In this document: piece by piece, positions 1 to 5,925 of the stretch | How the letters are laid out: each line of letters opens with the position of its first letter | How positions within the stretch are numbered: position 1 is the first letter of the stretch | NCBI GenBank assembly: GCA_937914675.1 | Contig: CALDOC010000596.1 | Location: 1 to 6,562, forward strand | Direction: 5' to 3' | Length of the DNA stretch: 6,562 nt | Source: an uncultured Sulfurimonas sp. | GTDB lineage: Bacteria > Campylobacterota > Campylobacteria > Campylobacterales > Sulfurimonadaceae | Made by a program: the position numbers and the translations under genes | The notes under the pieces: generated by a model | The model's database searches: none | What the model saw: the letters and a program-made list of their open reading frames with translations, nothing else | What the model was told of the DNA's origin: nothing

Positions 1-2
1 TG

Positions 3-257
3 ACGGATGACAGAGCGTGGGCAAGACAAAGATCTTGGCAAGAGGCGAAAGAAGCGTTAAATGACTTTTTAGAACTTTCGGAAAATGACGCCATGATTAG
101 CCAAACAGCCAGGTCATGCAATGGCTTTTTTTCTATGTGGATTCAAATTTTCAAAGATTATCCAGAAGTCAAAAAGGCTATTTTAGAAAATGCAAGGGGA
201 ACGGCAATAGAGTGTTATGATGAAAATTCCACTCCTAAACCTGAGATTATGAGATAA
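3..257 (+). CDS. C-terminal part of an unrecognised protein (5' end outside window)
   Basis: An open frame enters from the left edge and reads 84 codons to a TAA at 255-257. The visible tail begins TDDRAWARQRSW and ends STPKPEIMR. It is soluble-looking, with charged helix-like stretches (WQEAKEALNDFLEL, FKDYPEVKKAILENA) and no membrane segment. Near the end is GTAIECYDEN, which looks like a conserved closing motif, but I cannot name the family. It is reported as a gene because the frame is open throughout, the composition is protein-like, and the next gene starts only 7 bases after its stop, as in an operon. Its start, promoter and any N-terminal domain lie outside the window. Function is unknown. 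Confidence 0.7.
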   Translation, partial: TDDRAWARQRSWQEAKEALNDFLELSENDAMISQTARSCNGFFSMWIQIFKDYPEVKKAILENARGTAIECYDENSTPKPEIMR

Positions 258-264
258 TTGAATC

Positions 265-564
265 ATGGAAAACATTTATGATTTCAATCTTCCTGATGTA
301 GACGATGAAAAATTTAAAACAATGCTTCAACATAAGAATGTCAGCGTTAAGAGGATAGTGAGTAACACGCTTAAAACGCCACAAACCTTTAGGCAAGACG
401 TCGATGAGTGGGTCATCGTTTTACAGGGGTGCGCAAAGTTAGAAATGGATGGTATAATTCACAAATTAAAGAAGGGTGACAGCCTCTTTATAGAAGCGAA
501 CAAAGAGCATACTCTACTGAAAACTAAACAGGTCGTCGTTTGGTTGGCTATTTATATAAGTTGA
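265..564 (+). CDS. Small single-domain cupin protein
   Basis: The 99-residue product has the layout of the short stand-alone cupins. An N-terminal stretch carries NVSVKRIVSN (25-34). Cupin motif 1 follows, with DEWVIVLQG at 47-55 and a beta strand KLEMDG. Motif 2 is GDSLFIEANKEH (71-82), and a last strand ends VVWLAIYIS. The length is normal for this family, which folds as one beta barrel in the cytoplasm. Motif 1 lacks the paired histidines of metal-binding cupins. H82 is kept, and the usual proline before the second turn is Glu (IEANKEH), so metal binding is doubtful. The ATG at 265 gives the full domain, although no strong Shine-Dalgarno precedes it. Substrate and role are unknown. It lies between two small accessory frames in the same direction. 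Confidence 0.85.
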   Translation: MENIYDFNLPDVDDEKFKTMLQHKNVSVKRIVSNTLKTPQTFRQDVDEWVIVLQGCAKLEMDGIIHKLKKGDSLFIEANKEHTLLKTKQVVVWLAIYIS

Positions 565-581
565 AAACAAAAGGAAAAGAT

Positions 582-824
582 TTGAAGAGAAAACATCATT
601 ATGTATCTCAATTTTATCTTGACGGGATAGCTTCCAAAAGAGATTTTAATCGTATTACAGTAGAAGGTAAAGAAAATTATTTTGAAGATCATCAATCAGA
701 AATGGAAGATATGTTTGCTCCTAGTTTTAAAATGATTATTGAAACAAAAGCGTATCCTAGCAATGAGCAATTAAGACATATTCAAAATGATGAAGTTTTT
801 GAAAAAGTTCCACCTTTAGATTAG
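582..824 (+). pseudogene. Shortened DUF4238 protein, probable decayed remnant
   Basis: From a TTG at 582 this frame encodes 80 residues beginning (M)KRKHHYVSQFYLDG, the characteristic start of DUF4238 proteins (commonly written K-HHYVPQFYL). The TTG is preferred over the upstream in-frame TTG at 540 because it begins exactly at the family's N terminus, follows a ribosome-binding-like AAAGGA (570-575), and avoids overlapping the cupin gene. From memory, DUF4238 proteins are several hundred residues long. Here LDG (13-15) runs directly into IASKRDFNRI (16-25), where the family normally has about 20-30 residues between those blocks. The frame also stops soon after the segment FAPSFKMIIETKAYPSNEQL, with an unrelated-looking tail ending VPPLD. 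This suggests an in-frame internal deletion plus C-terminal truncation. The molecular function of DUF4238 is not established. It could still be a translated short protein. Confidence 0.65.
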
Positions 825-827
825 GAG
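823..827 (+). promoter_or_regulatory. Strong ribosome-binding site of the DUF2442 gene
   Basis: AGGAG lies 8 bases before the ATG at 836 and overlaps the TAG stop (822-824) of the preceding DUF4238 remnant. Translation of the remnant would therefore end on the next gene's ribosome-binding site, consistent with coupled translation. Confidence 0.75.
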
Positions 828-835
828 ATTAAAAA

Positions 836-1099
836 ATGATATTAAACATAACAAAAGCGGATTACATAAACGAGTTTAGGGTGAAACTTCTATTTAATGA
901 CGGGTTAGAAAAAATAGTTGATTTAAAGGATTACATCATGTCAAAAAAACATCCATTTTTTGAACCATTAAAACAGGTGGATGAGTTTAAAAAATTTCAA
1001 GTTCATAAAACATTGGTTTGGGGAAATGGGGCGGATATCGCGCCTGAATATTTGCATGATAAGATTAAAAGCGCGGAGAAATTTAATGTCAAACGCTAA
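836..1099 (+). CDS. DUF2442 domain protein
   Basis: The 87-residue product matches the DUF2442 pattern. It opens with a beta strand and turn (ILNITKADYINEFRVKLLFNDG), followed by VDLKDYI, a middle FFEPLKQVDEFKKF (41-54) and the typical closing motif VWGNGADIAPEYL (61-73). The length is normal for this small cytoplasmic family. DUF2442 proteins often sit beside DUF4160 proteins in pairs resembling toxin-antitoxin loci, but no DUF4160 partner is visible here, so that role is only a possibility. The start is fixed by AGGAG at 823-827. The last 14 bases overlap the beginning of hemH, and its codons contain the hemH ribosome-binding site, so it is probably cotranscribed with hemH. Confidence 0.85.
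   Translation: MILNITKADYINEFRVKLLFNDGLEKIVDLKDYIMSKKHPFFEPLKQVDEFKKFQVHKTLVWGNGADIAPEYLHDKIKSAEKFNVKR
1075..1079 (+). promoter_or_regulatory. Ribosome-binding site that sets the hemH start
   Basis: GGAGA lies inside the end of the DUF2442 gene, 6 bases before the ATG at 1086. It supports 1086 rather than the in-frame upstream ATG at 981, which would add 35 residues with no counterpart in ferrochelatases. Confidence 0.75.
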
Positions 1100-2042
1100 A
1101 GAAGCGATAATACTGTTAAACATGGGTGGACCAAACAACCTGCATGAAGTGGAGATGTTTTTAAAAAACATGTTCGCGGACAAGAACATACTTACCATGA
1201 AAAGCGATTTGGTGAGAAAAATGGTTGGCGGTTTGATTGTATTTAATCGAGCGGAGAGTTCGCAAGAGATATATCGTCAGCTTGGTGGCAAGTCGCCAAT
1301 AGTGGGGCATACAAAAAACCTCGTGGCGAAACTCCAAGCGCGACTTGGAGACAAGTTCATAGTTGATTTTGTGATGCGTTACACTCCACCTTTCGCATGC
1401 GAGGTCATAGAAAAGCTGAAGGATGAAAACATAGATAAAATATACCTCATTCCTCTCTATCCTCAGTACTCGACTACGACGACGAAATCCTCTTTGGAAG
1501 ATTTCGAAGAGTGTTATCATGACAAGGGTGGCGACGCGCTTTTAGTGGAGATAAAACATTTTTTTCAAAACGAAAGCTACAACAAAGCGATTTTGCAAAG
1601 AATAAAAGAGAAGATGGGTTCGTCCGACTACAACGATTTTGACATAATTTTTTCAGCGCATGGTTTGCCTCAAAAGATAGTCGACGCCGGCGACGTGTAT
1701 GAAAAGCATGTCAAACGCCACATCGAAATTTTAAAAGGGATGATGAAGAGTGAAAACATGGGTTTTCATGACGTTCATTTGGCGTACCAATCAAAAGTTG
1801 GACCTCTCGCGTGGTTAAAACCATCTTTGGAAGATAAACTAAAAACAGTTCGAAATAGGGGAGTGGTTATTTTCCCCATAGCGTTTACCATAGACAACTC
1901 TGAAACAAATTTCGAACTTGACATAGAGTATAGAGAAATTGCGGAAGAGTTGGGTTTTAAAGAGTATAGGGTCTGCTCTTGTCCCAACGACAGCGAGTTG
2001 TTCGTGGACGCCCTTTGTGAAATATATGAGAAGATGAAGTGA
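1086..2042 (+). CDS. hemH: Ferrochelatase (protoheme ferro-lyase)
   Basis: The 318-residue enzyme inserts ferrous iron into protoporphyrin IX in the last step of protoheme synthesis, acting in the cytoplasm or at the inner face of the membrane. Visible signatures in order are IILLNMGGP (8-16), the porphyrin-side segment YRQLGGKSPI (63-72), MRYTPPF (97-103), LIPLYPQYSTTTT (121-133), the catalytic-histidine motif SAHGLPQ (190-196, His192), YQSKVGPLAWLKP (234-246), and PIAFTIDNSETNFELDIEY (264-282) with the conserved acidic Glu273. The tail SCPNDSELF matches the Campylobacterota form. Length is usual for the bacterial enzyme and no membrane anchor is seen. In the IETL-type motif the residue aligned with the usual His is Asn271, which seems to be a lineage variant. 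The start overlaps the DUF2442 gene by 14 bases, and a HAD phosphatase follows after 10 bases. Confidence 0.97.
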   Translation: MSNAKEAIILLNMGGPNNLHEVEMFLKNMFADKNILTMKSDLVRKMVGGLIVFNRAESSQEIYRQLGGKSPIVGHTKNLVAKLQARLGDKFIVDFVMRYTPPFACEVIEKLKDENIDKIYLIPLYPQYSTTTTKSSLEDFEECYHDKGGDALLVEIKHFFQNESYNKAILQRIKEKMGSSDYNDFDIIFSAHGLPQKIVDAGDVYEKHVKRHIEILKGMMKSENMGFHDVHLAYQSKVGPLAWLKPSLEDKLKTVRNRGVVIFPIAFTIDNSETNFELDIEYREIAEELGFKEYRVCSCPNDSELFVDALCEIYEKMK

Positions 2043-2052
2043 ATCAAGAGAG

Positions 2053-2682
2053 ATGAAAATAGCCATATTTGACATGGATGGAACGCTGATAGATTCTAAA
2101 AAAGACATTACCATATCCATAAACCATGTAAGAGAGATAAACCACGCTTTGGCTCCTCTAAGCGAGGCGTTTATCGTCGAAGCCATCAACATGGAAGTGA
2201 GAAACTTGCCTAAACTTTTTTACGACACTCAAATTTATGAGAAGAGAGATTACGTTTTATTTGAAGAGCATTACAAAACGCAATGCACTCAAAATCCATA
2301 TCTTTACGATGGAATAAAAGAGATGCTCGAAACGCTTAAAAGAGAGGCAGTGAAGCTTTCGGTCGCCACAAACGCGCCAACGCAATTCGCGCGTATCATG
2401 TTGACTCACTTGGGCGTTGCGGAACTTTTTGACGTCATCATAGGCGCGGACAAAGTGAGCGCTTCAAAACCGGACCCGCAAATGCTTTTTGAGATACTTC
2501 GATTTTACAGTTACGACAAAGACAAAGATAGCGCTTGGATGATAGGCGACAACTCCAAAGACATGCAAAGCGCGTCGAGCGCGAGCATAAAGTCCATTTT
2601 CGCCACTTGGGGTTTTTCTCCGCACGCTACGCATGAGGTCGTCATAAAGCATCCGAAAGAGGTTTTAAGCATAGTTTTATAA
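2053..2682 (+). CDS. HAD-superfamily phosphatase, phosphoglycolate phosphatase-like
   Basis: The 209-residue product is a complete HAD hydrolase of the Gph/PpaX group. Motif I is FDMDGTLID (6-14), with nucleophile Asp7 and acid/base Asp9. A helical cap domain spans about residues 15-85. Motif II is SVATN (103-107, Thr106), motif III is Lys139 in SKPDPQ, and motif IV is MIGDNSKDM (163-171, with Asp166 and Asp170 as likely Mg ligands). All catalytic residues are present. The most likely substrate is 2-phosphoglycolate, but small phosphosugars or pyrophosphate cannot be excluded from sequence, so no symbol is given. The ATG at 2053 places motif I at the N terminus as usual. The purine run AAGAGAG before it is unusually close to the start. 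It lies 10 bases after hemH and is probably cotranscribed, though the two reactions are unrelated. Confidence 0.93.
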   Translation: MKIAIFDMDGTLIDSKKDITISINHVREINHALAPLSEAFIVEAINMEVRNLPKLFYDTQIYEKRDYVLFEEHYKTQCTQNPYLYDGIKEMLETLKREAVKLSVATNAPTQFARIMLTHLGVAELFDVIIGADKVSASKPDPQMLFEILRFYSYDKDKDSAWMIGDNSKDMQSASSASIKSIFATWGFSPHATHEVVIKHPKEVLSIVL

Positions 2683-2689
2683 ATTTTTA

Positions 2690-2698
2690 TGATAGAAT
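2690..2698 (+). promoter_or_regulatory. Probable promoter (extended -10) of the coiled-coil gene
   Basis: TGATAGAAT combines an extended TGn with TAGAAT (2693-2698), one mismatch from TATAAT, after a T-rich stretch. Transcription would start near 2705, giving a leader of about 29 bases that keeps the AAGGA ribosome-binding site (2723-2727) before the ATG at 2734. A perfect TATAAT at 2716-2721 is closer to the gene, but its transcript would lose that ribosome-binding site. Confidence 0.5.
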
Positions 2699-2733
2699 AT
2701 CCTGATGTGAATATGTATAATTAAGGATTTATT

Positions 2734-3993
2734 ATGTACGCAAATGATTTAATATTGGCTTTTGCATTTATGGCAATTTTGTTTTTACGACAAATTTCGA
2801 TTTTAAAACTACCAAATAAAATCAACTACGCGCCACTTATGATAGGGATAGGCGCAATAAGCTCCGTAGTGCATTTTATTATAAATCCCAATACAACGGA
2901 TACCATCTTACTTCTAAGAGAATCGTTTTTTCCGATGCTCGTAGCGCTTTTGCTCTATATAGTGATGAACATACTCCATCAAACGCAACAATCGGAAAAC
3001 TCGAGAGCTCAAGATGATTTTTTAAGAGTCTTAGTGAGTGAGATAACCGATCTTAAAGACTTTATGTCAGAGTTGCAAAATAGAGTCGAGGCGTCTCAAC
3101 AAGAAGACAAAAGAGTGCAAGAAGAGGTGAGAAAAAAGTTTAAAGACGACATAAAAGCGCTTGAATCCATAAAAGTTAATCAAGAAAAATTTTATGTAAA
3201 ATTTGACGATATGGAATCTTGGCATAAAGAAGTGTCTAAAAGTTTTGACTATTTTACGGATGAACAATTGCCAGAACTCGATAATATGGTGCATAAACAT
3301 ATAGATATTTTAAGAGTCGCGGAACAAGATCATTACAATCAAATAAAAATTATTTTAAACAAAGAAGCTAACGATAGAGTTGACGTTTCTAGTGAAATTG
3401 AAGAGTTGAGAACTAAACTAAATGGTATGAAAAACATATCGGATGAGATAGCTAAATCAATAATAAAGCATACTTTAGAACAACTCTCAGGTGTCACGAA
3501 ATCATTTGAGAATCAAATAATAAACCTTAAATCTCATGCGGAAGCAGTGGAGACGTCGCTTGAAGAGAGCGACAACAGATTGGATGGCATAAGAAATAAA
3601 AGTGAGCTTATCATGAAACAGATGATACTCTCGTCCAAAAAAATGGATGAAATGCAGAAACAAAACAGCGGACTTCATGACGTTCAAATGGATGTAAGAA
3701 GTTTGATAACGGACATAGAAATGATGAAATCAGACTACAACAAGTCTCAAATGAAGTTAAGTTTAATCTCTACCGAGATGGCTACTTCAAAAGATGAAAA
3801 AATCGAGATTATGAAAAATCAGATAAACTCTTTAGGTGATTTTTTATCTCAAAAGATAGACGAGTCGTTAGAAAAACTGCATGAACATTATCATATCGCG
3901 GAGGGAGACATCACTCAGAGCGTCCAGATTTTATCTAAAAAAGTACAATCTAAAAAAGGATACGGCGAGTTTGAATCCTCCAAAAGAGAATAA
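2734..3993 (+). CDS. Membrane-anchored long coiled-coil protein, function unknown
   Basis: The 419-residue protein has two parts. Residues 1-81 contain three hydrophobic segments, at about 5-21 (LILAFAFMAILFL), 33-50 (APLMIGIGAISSVVHFII) and 66-81 (FPMLVALLLYIVMNIL). From about residue 90 to 410 the chain is rich in Glu, Lys, Gln and Asp with heptad-like spacing and few prolines, as in a long, partly interrupted coiled coil. The tail ends FESSKRE. No catalytic domain or HAMP/MCP signalling hairpin is recognised, so a structural, scaffold or membrane-tethering role is an inference from architecture alone. AAGGA at 2723-2727 supports the ATG at 2734. It appears to have its own promoter and ends one base from a convergent gene. 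Confidence 0.88.
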   Translation: MYANDLILAFAFMAILFLRQISILKLPNKINYAPLMIGIGAISSVVHFIINPNTTDTILLLRESFFPMLVALLLYIVMNILHQTQQSENSRAQDDFLRVLVSEITDLKDFMSELQNRVEASQQEDKRVQEEVRKKFKDDIKALESIKVNQEKFYVKFDDMESWHKEVSKSFDYFTDEQLPELDNMVHKHIDILRVAEQDHYNQIKIILNKEANDRVDVSSEIEELRTKLNGMKNISDEIAKSIIKHTLEQLSGVTKSFENQIINLKSHAEAVETSLEESDNRLDGIRNKSELIMKQMILSSKKMDEMQKQNSGLHDVQMDVRSLITDIEMMKSDYNKSQMKLSLISTEMATSKDEKIEIMKNQINSLGDFLSQKIDESLEKLHEHYHIAEGDITQSVQILSKKVQSKKGYGEFESSKRE

Positions 3994-4004
3994 ACTATAG
4001 TTTA
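3991..4004. repeat. 14-base perfect palindrome across two convergent stop codons
   Basis: TAAACTATAGTTTA reads the same on both strands. It includes the TAA stop of the coiled-coil gene (3991-3993) and the TAG stop of the opposing gene (3997-3995). It is too AT-rich and lacks the spacer loop expected for a strong intrinsic terminator, so its function is unclear and it may be coincidental. Confidence 0.5.
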
Positions 4005-4729
4005 CAAACTTCGGGAGGATTTGTTTTAAAAATCGCTTTAAATCCATTGCCTCTAAGCTCTCTAGCTTTTCCCGTAGCGAACGGCGATAAGAAATACGCT
4101 CTCTCAACGCTCTCCTCAAGGCTATAATTCTTATCATACATAAAAACTACCGTCTTGTCTAGTTTGTGAACATGCGCGGCCAATCCTCTGGCGTACGCGA
4201 TTATCGCTTTATGATGTCTATCGTACTTGTGTCCCATGCCAAAAAATACAAACTTGCCACTAAATCGAAGGTCGGATAAATTTACGTAGTTGAGTTTCTT
4301 GTCATAACGAGTGAGCTGCCCCGAAGTGAATTTATCCAAATCGGCGTCAAACTCTTCCATAATCGGCGTTGGTTCGATATTTTCTCTGTTGTAGTTGAAA
4401 AGATATTTTATCTCAACCAACTTGCCTTTATAGTGTTGTTTTAGCCCCGCGTTTAGTACGTAAGCTTGCGGGGTTTCATTGATAGCCACAATTTCGTCAT
4501 ATTTGTCGAAGCCGTCCGCTTTTAGAAAACGGCTCATTTTGTAGCCAATTGGACTACTTTCAGGATTAAATAAAAATATGGTTCCCGCTACCGTTTTACG
4601 CTTATTTTTGAGCATATTGTTTACATCGTCTACCGTAATTTTTTCATCTTCGTTCTCGTTCATGTAGATATAATGTTCTACGAGGTAGTCCATATCAAAG
4701 TTTGTTGAATATTTTCCGAATACTTGCAT
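3995..4729 (-). CDS. Conserved-looking hypothetical protein, possible distant DUF1643 relative
   Basis: The 244-residue soluble protein is not confidently recognised. Residues 46-60 (TVAGTIFLFNPESSP) form a hydrophobic strand ending in a FNP turn, followed by helix-like YKMSRFLKADGF and a second strand EIVAINETP (79-87). Near the C terminus are VFFGMGHKYDRHHK (161-174), then VVFMYDK. A strand ending in an N-P turn, a second strand at V-x-N, and a later Gly-rich strand loosely recall DUF1643 proteins, but this is a weak visual likeness. The His cluster HKYDRHH could bind metal or phosphate; that is speculation. The ATG at 4729 is supported by AGGA (4739-4736) 6 bases upstream on this strand. 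It converges with the coiled-coil gene and diverges from the hydrolase gene. Confidence 0.85.
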   Translation of the reverse strand: MQVFGKYSTNFDMDYLVEHYIYMNENEDEKITVDDVNNMLKNKRKTVAGTIFLFNPESSPIGYKMSRFLKADGFDKYDEIVAINETPQAYVLNAGLKQHYKGKLVEIKYLFNYNRENIEPTPIMEEFDADLDKFTSGQLTRYDKKLNYVNLSDLRFSGKFVFFGMGHKYDRHHKAIIAYARGLAAHVHKLDKTVVFMYDKNYSLEESVERAYFLSPFATGKARELRGNGFKAIFKTNPPEVCKL

Positions 4730-4754
4730 TTAAAATCCTATAATTATTGATGGA

Positions 4755-4760
4755 AGTATA
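4755..4760 (-). promoter_or_regulatory. Candidate -10 box for the - strand hypothetical gene
   Basis: On the - strand this reads TATACT. A start about 7 bases further on would give a leader of roughly 18 bases, retaining the AGGA ribosome-binding site. It overlaps the boxes of the divergent hydrolase gene, so the two promoters probably compete. No -35 element is apparent. Confidence 0.4.
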
Positions 4761-4761
4761 C

Positions 4762-4767
4762 TATAAT
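4762..4767 (+). promoter_or_regulatory. TATAAT -10 box very close to the hydrolase start codon
   Basis: A consensus TATAAT ends 7 bases before the ATG at 4775. Transcription would begin at or within a few bases of the start codon, predicting a leaderless mRNA. TATACT at 4757-4762 and TATAAT at 4739-4744 are alternative boxes. Even with those, no Shine-Dalgarno lies at a usable distance before the ATG. Confidence 0.5.
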
Positions 4768-4774
4768 TCGGCTC

Positions 4775-5572
4775 ATGATATATATAGCTTTTTTGGCGTT
4801 TACAATTTTAATTTTTATATTCGCTTTTTACCAGTTGCAGTATTTTATGATTTTTTCTCCAACCTTTCGTCGCGATGAAGAGATTTGCGACGAGTGCGAG
4901 ATTCTTAGCGTACAAACTGATGACGGAGTGGAGCTTGAGGGCGTCGTTTACGAGCCAAAAAACAGTTCTTCGACTCTTCTCGTTTTTGTGGGACGAAGCC
5001 ATGATTGCGTCGGAATTATAAAAAAACTCTCCCACGCTTATCTAGACGTAAGGGTAATCGCTTTTAATTACCGCTCTTATGGACGAAGCGAGGGTAGGGC
5101 GAATGAAAAAAATTTACTGAGCGATGGGCTTAAAATTGCGGAGTTGGTTCAGAAGAATTACGGAGATTTTTATCTGTTGGGCTTTTCTTTAGGCTCAAAC
5201 ATAGCTTCTTACGTGGCGACGAAACACAAAGCAAAAGCGCTTTTTTTAATTGGAGCGTTTGATTCCATCGCTTCGCTGGCAAAATCTAAGTTGCAAGGTA
5301 AAGCTTTTTTCCCTCTGATTAACTACTCGAAGATATTGAGATACAAATTCAGAACGTCGCAATACGTACAAAACATTGAAACCGCCACTTATCTATTTGT
5401 CAGTAAAAGTGACGAAACGACATATATTCAAAATTCTAGAGAGCTGAAAAAAAGCGTAAAAAATTTAGTTTACTATAAAGAATTCGACGATTTGACGCAT
5501 AAAGAACTACTTTGGAATGAGGAAGTTACACATAAAATAAATGAGGCGATGCATGAAACAAATGCTATTTAA
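4775..5572 (+). CDS. Membrane-anchored alpha/beta hydrolase
   Basis: The 265-residue product begins with an uncleaved-looking hydrophobic anchor (about residues 2-27, IYIAFLAFTILIFIFAFY) followed by an alpha/beta hydrolase domain. The domain shows VQTDDGVELEG (46-56), an oxyanion-side strand LLVFVGRSHD (68-77), FNYRSYGRSEG (97-107), the nucleophile elbow GFSLGS (136-141, Ser138), a probable catalytic Asp213 in SKSDETT and His242 in LTHKELL. The triad is therefore complete. It resembles the BEM46/ABHD13-type serine hydrolases. The substrate is unknown, with an ester or thioester near the membrane the likely class. The ATG at 4775 lacks a Shine-Dalgarno, but later starts would remove the anchor. 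The VanZ-like gene overlaps its end by 20 bases, implying cotranscription. Confidence 0.9.
   Translation: MIYIAFLAFTILIFIFAFYQLQYFMIFSPTFRRDEEICDECEILSVQTDDGVELEGVVYEPKNSSSTLLVFVGRSHDCVGIIKKLSHAYLDVRVIAFNYRSYGRSEGRANEKNLLSDGLKIAELVQKNYGDFYLLGFSLGSNIASYVATKHKAKALFLIGAFDSIASLAKSKLQGKAFFPLINYSKILRYKFRTSQYVQNIETATYLFVSKSDETTYIQNSRELKKSVKNLVYYKEFDDLTHKELLWNEEVTHKINEAMHETNAI
5543..5546 (+). promoter_or_regulatory. Ribosome-binding site that sets the VanZ-like start
   Basis: GAGG lies 6 bases before the ATG at 5553 and inside the hydrolase coding sequence. It favours 5553 over the in-frame ATG at 5541, which would place this site inside the gene. Confidence 0.6.
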
Positions 5573-5918
5573 CGAAAATAGTTTTAAAATTTATCTGCTA
5601 ATATGTTTGCTAACGATAGAGTTTTTGGCGACGACGACAACTGTTCACATCAAACTAGTAGAAAGCGTTTGGGACAAAGCGAATCATTTTTTCGCTTTTT
5701 TCGTACTATACGGATTACTCTCTTTTTCCTACGGCAATCTTAGTCTAACTGTGAAAAGTATGTACTTAATCGCGTTTGGACTACAGATAGAGATTGTCCA
5801 GGACTTGACGGGAAGAAGCGATTTTTCAACGCTTGACGTTTTTGCGGATAGCGTCGGCATTGTAATCGGTATCGCAGCCGTATGGATTTTAAGAAGCAAA
5901 AAAATCATCACTATTTAA
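5553..5918 (+). CDS. VanZ-like small membrane protein
   Basis: The 121-residue integral membrane protein has four predicted helices, at about 12-29, 44-62, 66-84 and 96-114. Family signatures are WDKANHFFAFF (40-50), with the conserved Asp-Lys and His at the start of the second helix, then QIEIVQ (78-83), and RSDFSTLDVFADSVG (88-102), matching the E-x-x-Q and R-x-x-S-x-x-D-x-x-A-N/D-x-x-G pattern of VanZ-like proteins. VanZ itself gives low-level teicoplanin resistance, but most relatives, including short ones like this, have no established role, so resistance should not be assumed. It overlaps the hydrolase gene by 20 bases and is probably translated from the same mRNA, suggesting two membrane proteins made together. 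Confidence 0.9.
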   Translation: MKQMLFNENSFKIYLLICLLTIEFLATTTTVHIKLVESVWDKANHFFAFFVLYGLLSFSYGNLSLTVKSMYLIAFGLQIEIVQDLTGRSDFSTLDVFADSVGIVIGIAAVWILRSKKIITI

Positions 5919-5925
5919 TCTTTTT

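Noticed and set aside
981..1085. N-terminal extension of ferrochelatase from an upstream in-frame ATG
   Set aside because: The 35 extra residues do not resemble ferrochelatase, overlap the DUF2442 gene in another frame, and have no ribosome-binding site. The GGAGA before 1086 gives the normal N terminus.
1161..1520. 119-codon - strand open frame inside hemH
   Set aside because: It is antisense to a clearly coding ferrochelatase, has no recognisable protein signature, and is explained as a shadow of the hemH codons.
1839..2192. 117-codon - strand open frame across the hemH/HAD junction
   Set aside because: It lies opposite two well-supported enzymes and shows no family features or ribosome-binding site.
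2716..2721. Perfect TATAAT as the main promoter of the coiled-coil gene
   Set aside because: A start 6-8 bases further on would remove the good AAGGA ribosome-binding site at 2723-2727. The upstream TAGAAT box with extended TGn fits better.
1764..3688. Repeated 13-mer TTCATGACGTTCA in hemH and in the coiled-coil gene
   Set aside because: Each copy encodes a His-Asp-Val stretch within an unrelated gene. Flanks do not match, so this is likely chance and codon preference rather than a repeat element.
3991..4004. Palindrome at the convergent stops as a bidirectional intrinsic terminator
   Set aside because: The palindrome is AT-rich with only two G/C pairs, no loop spacer and no adjacent T tract on either strand, so a stable terminator hairpin is not supported.
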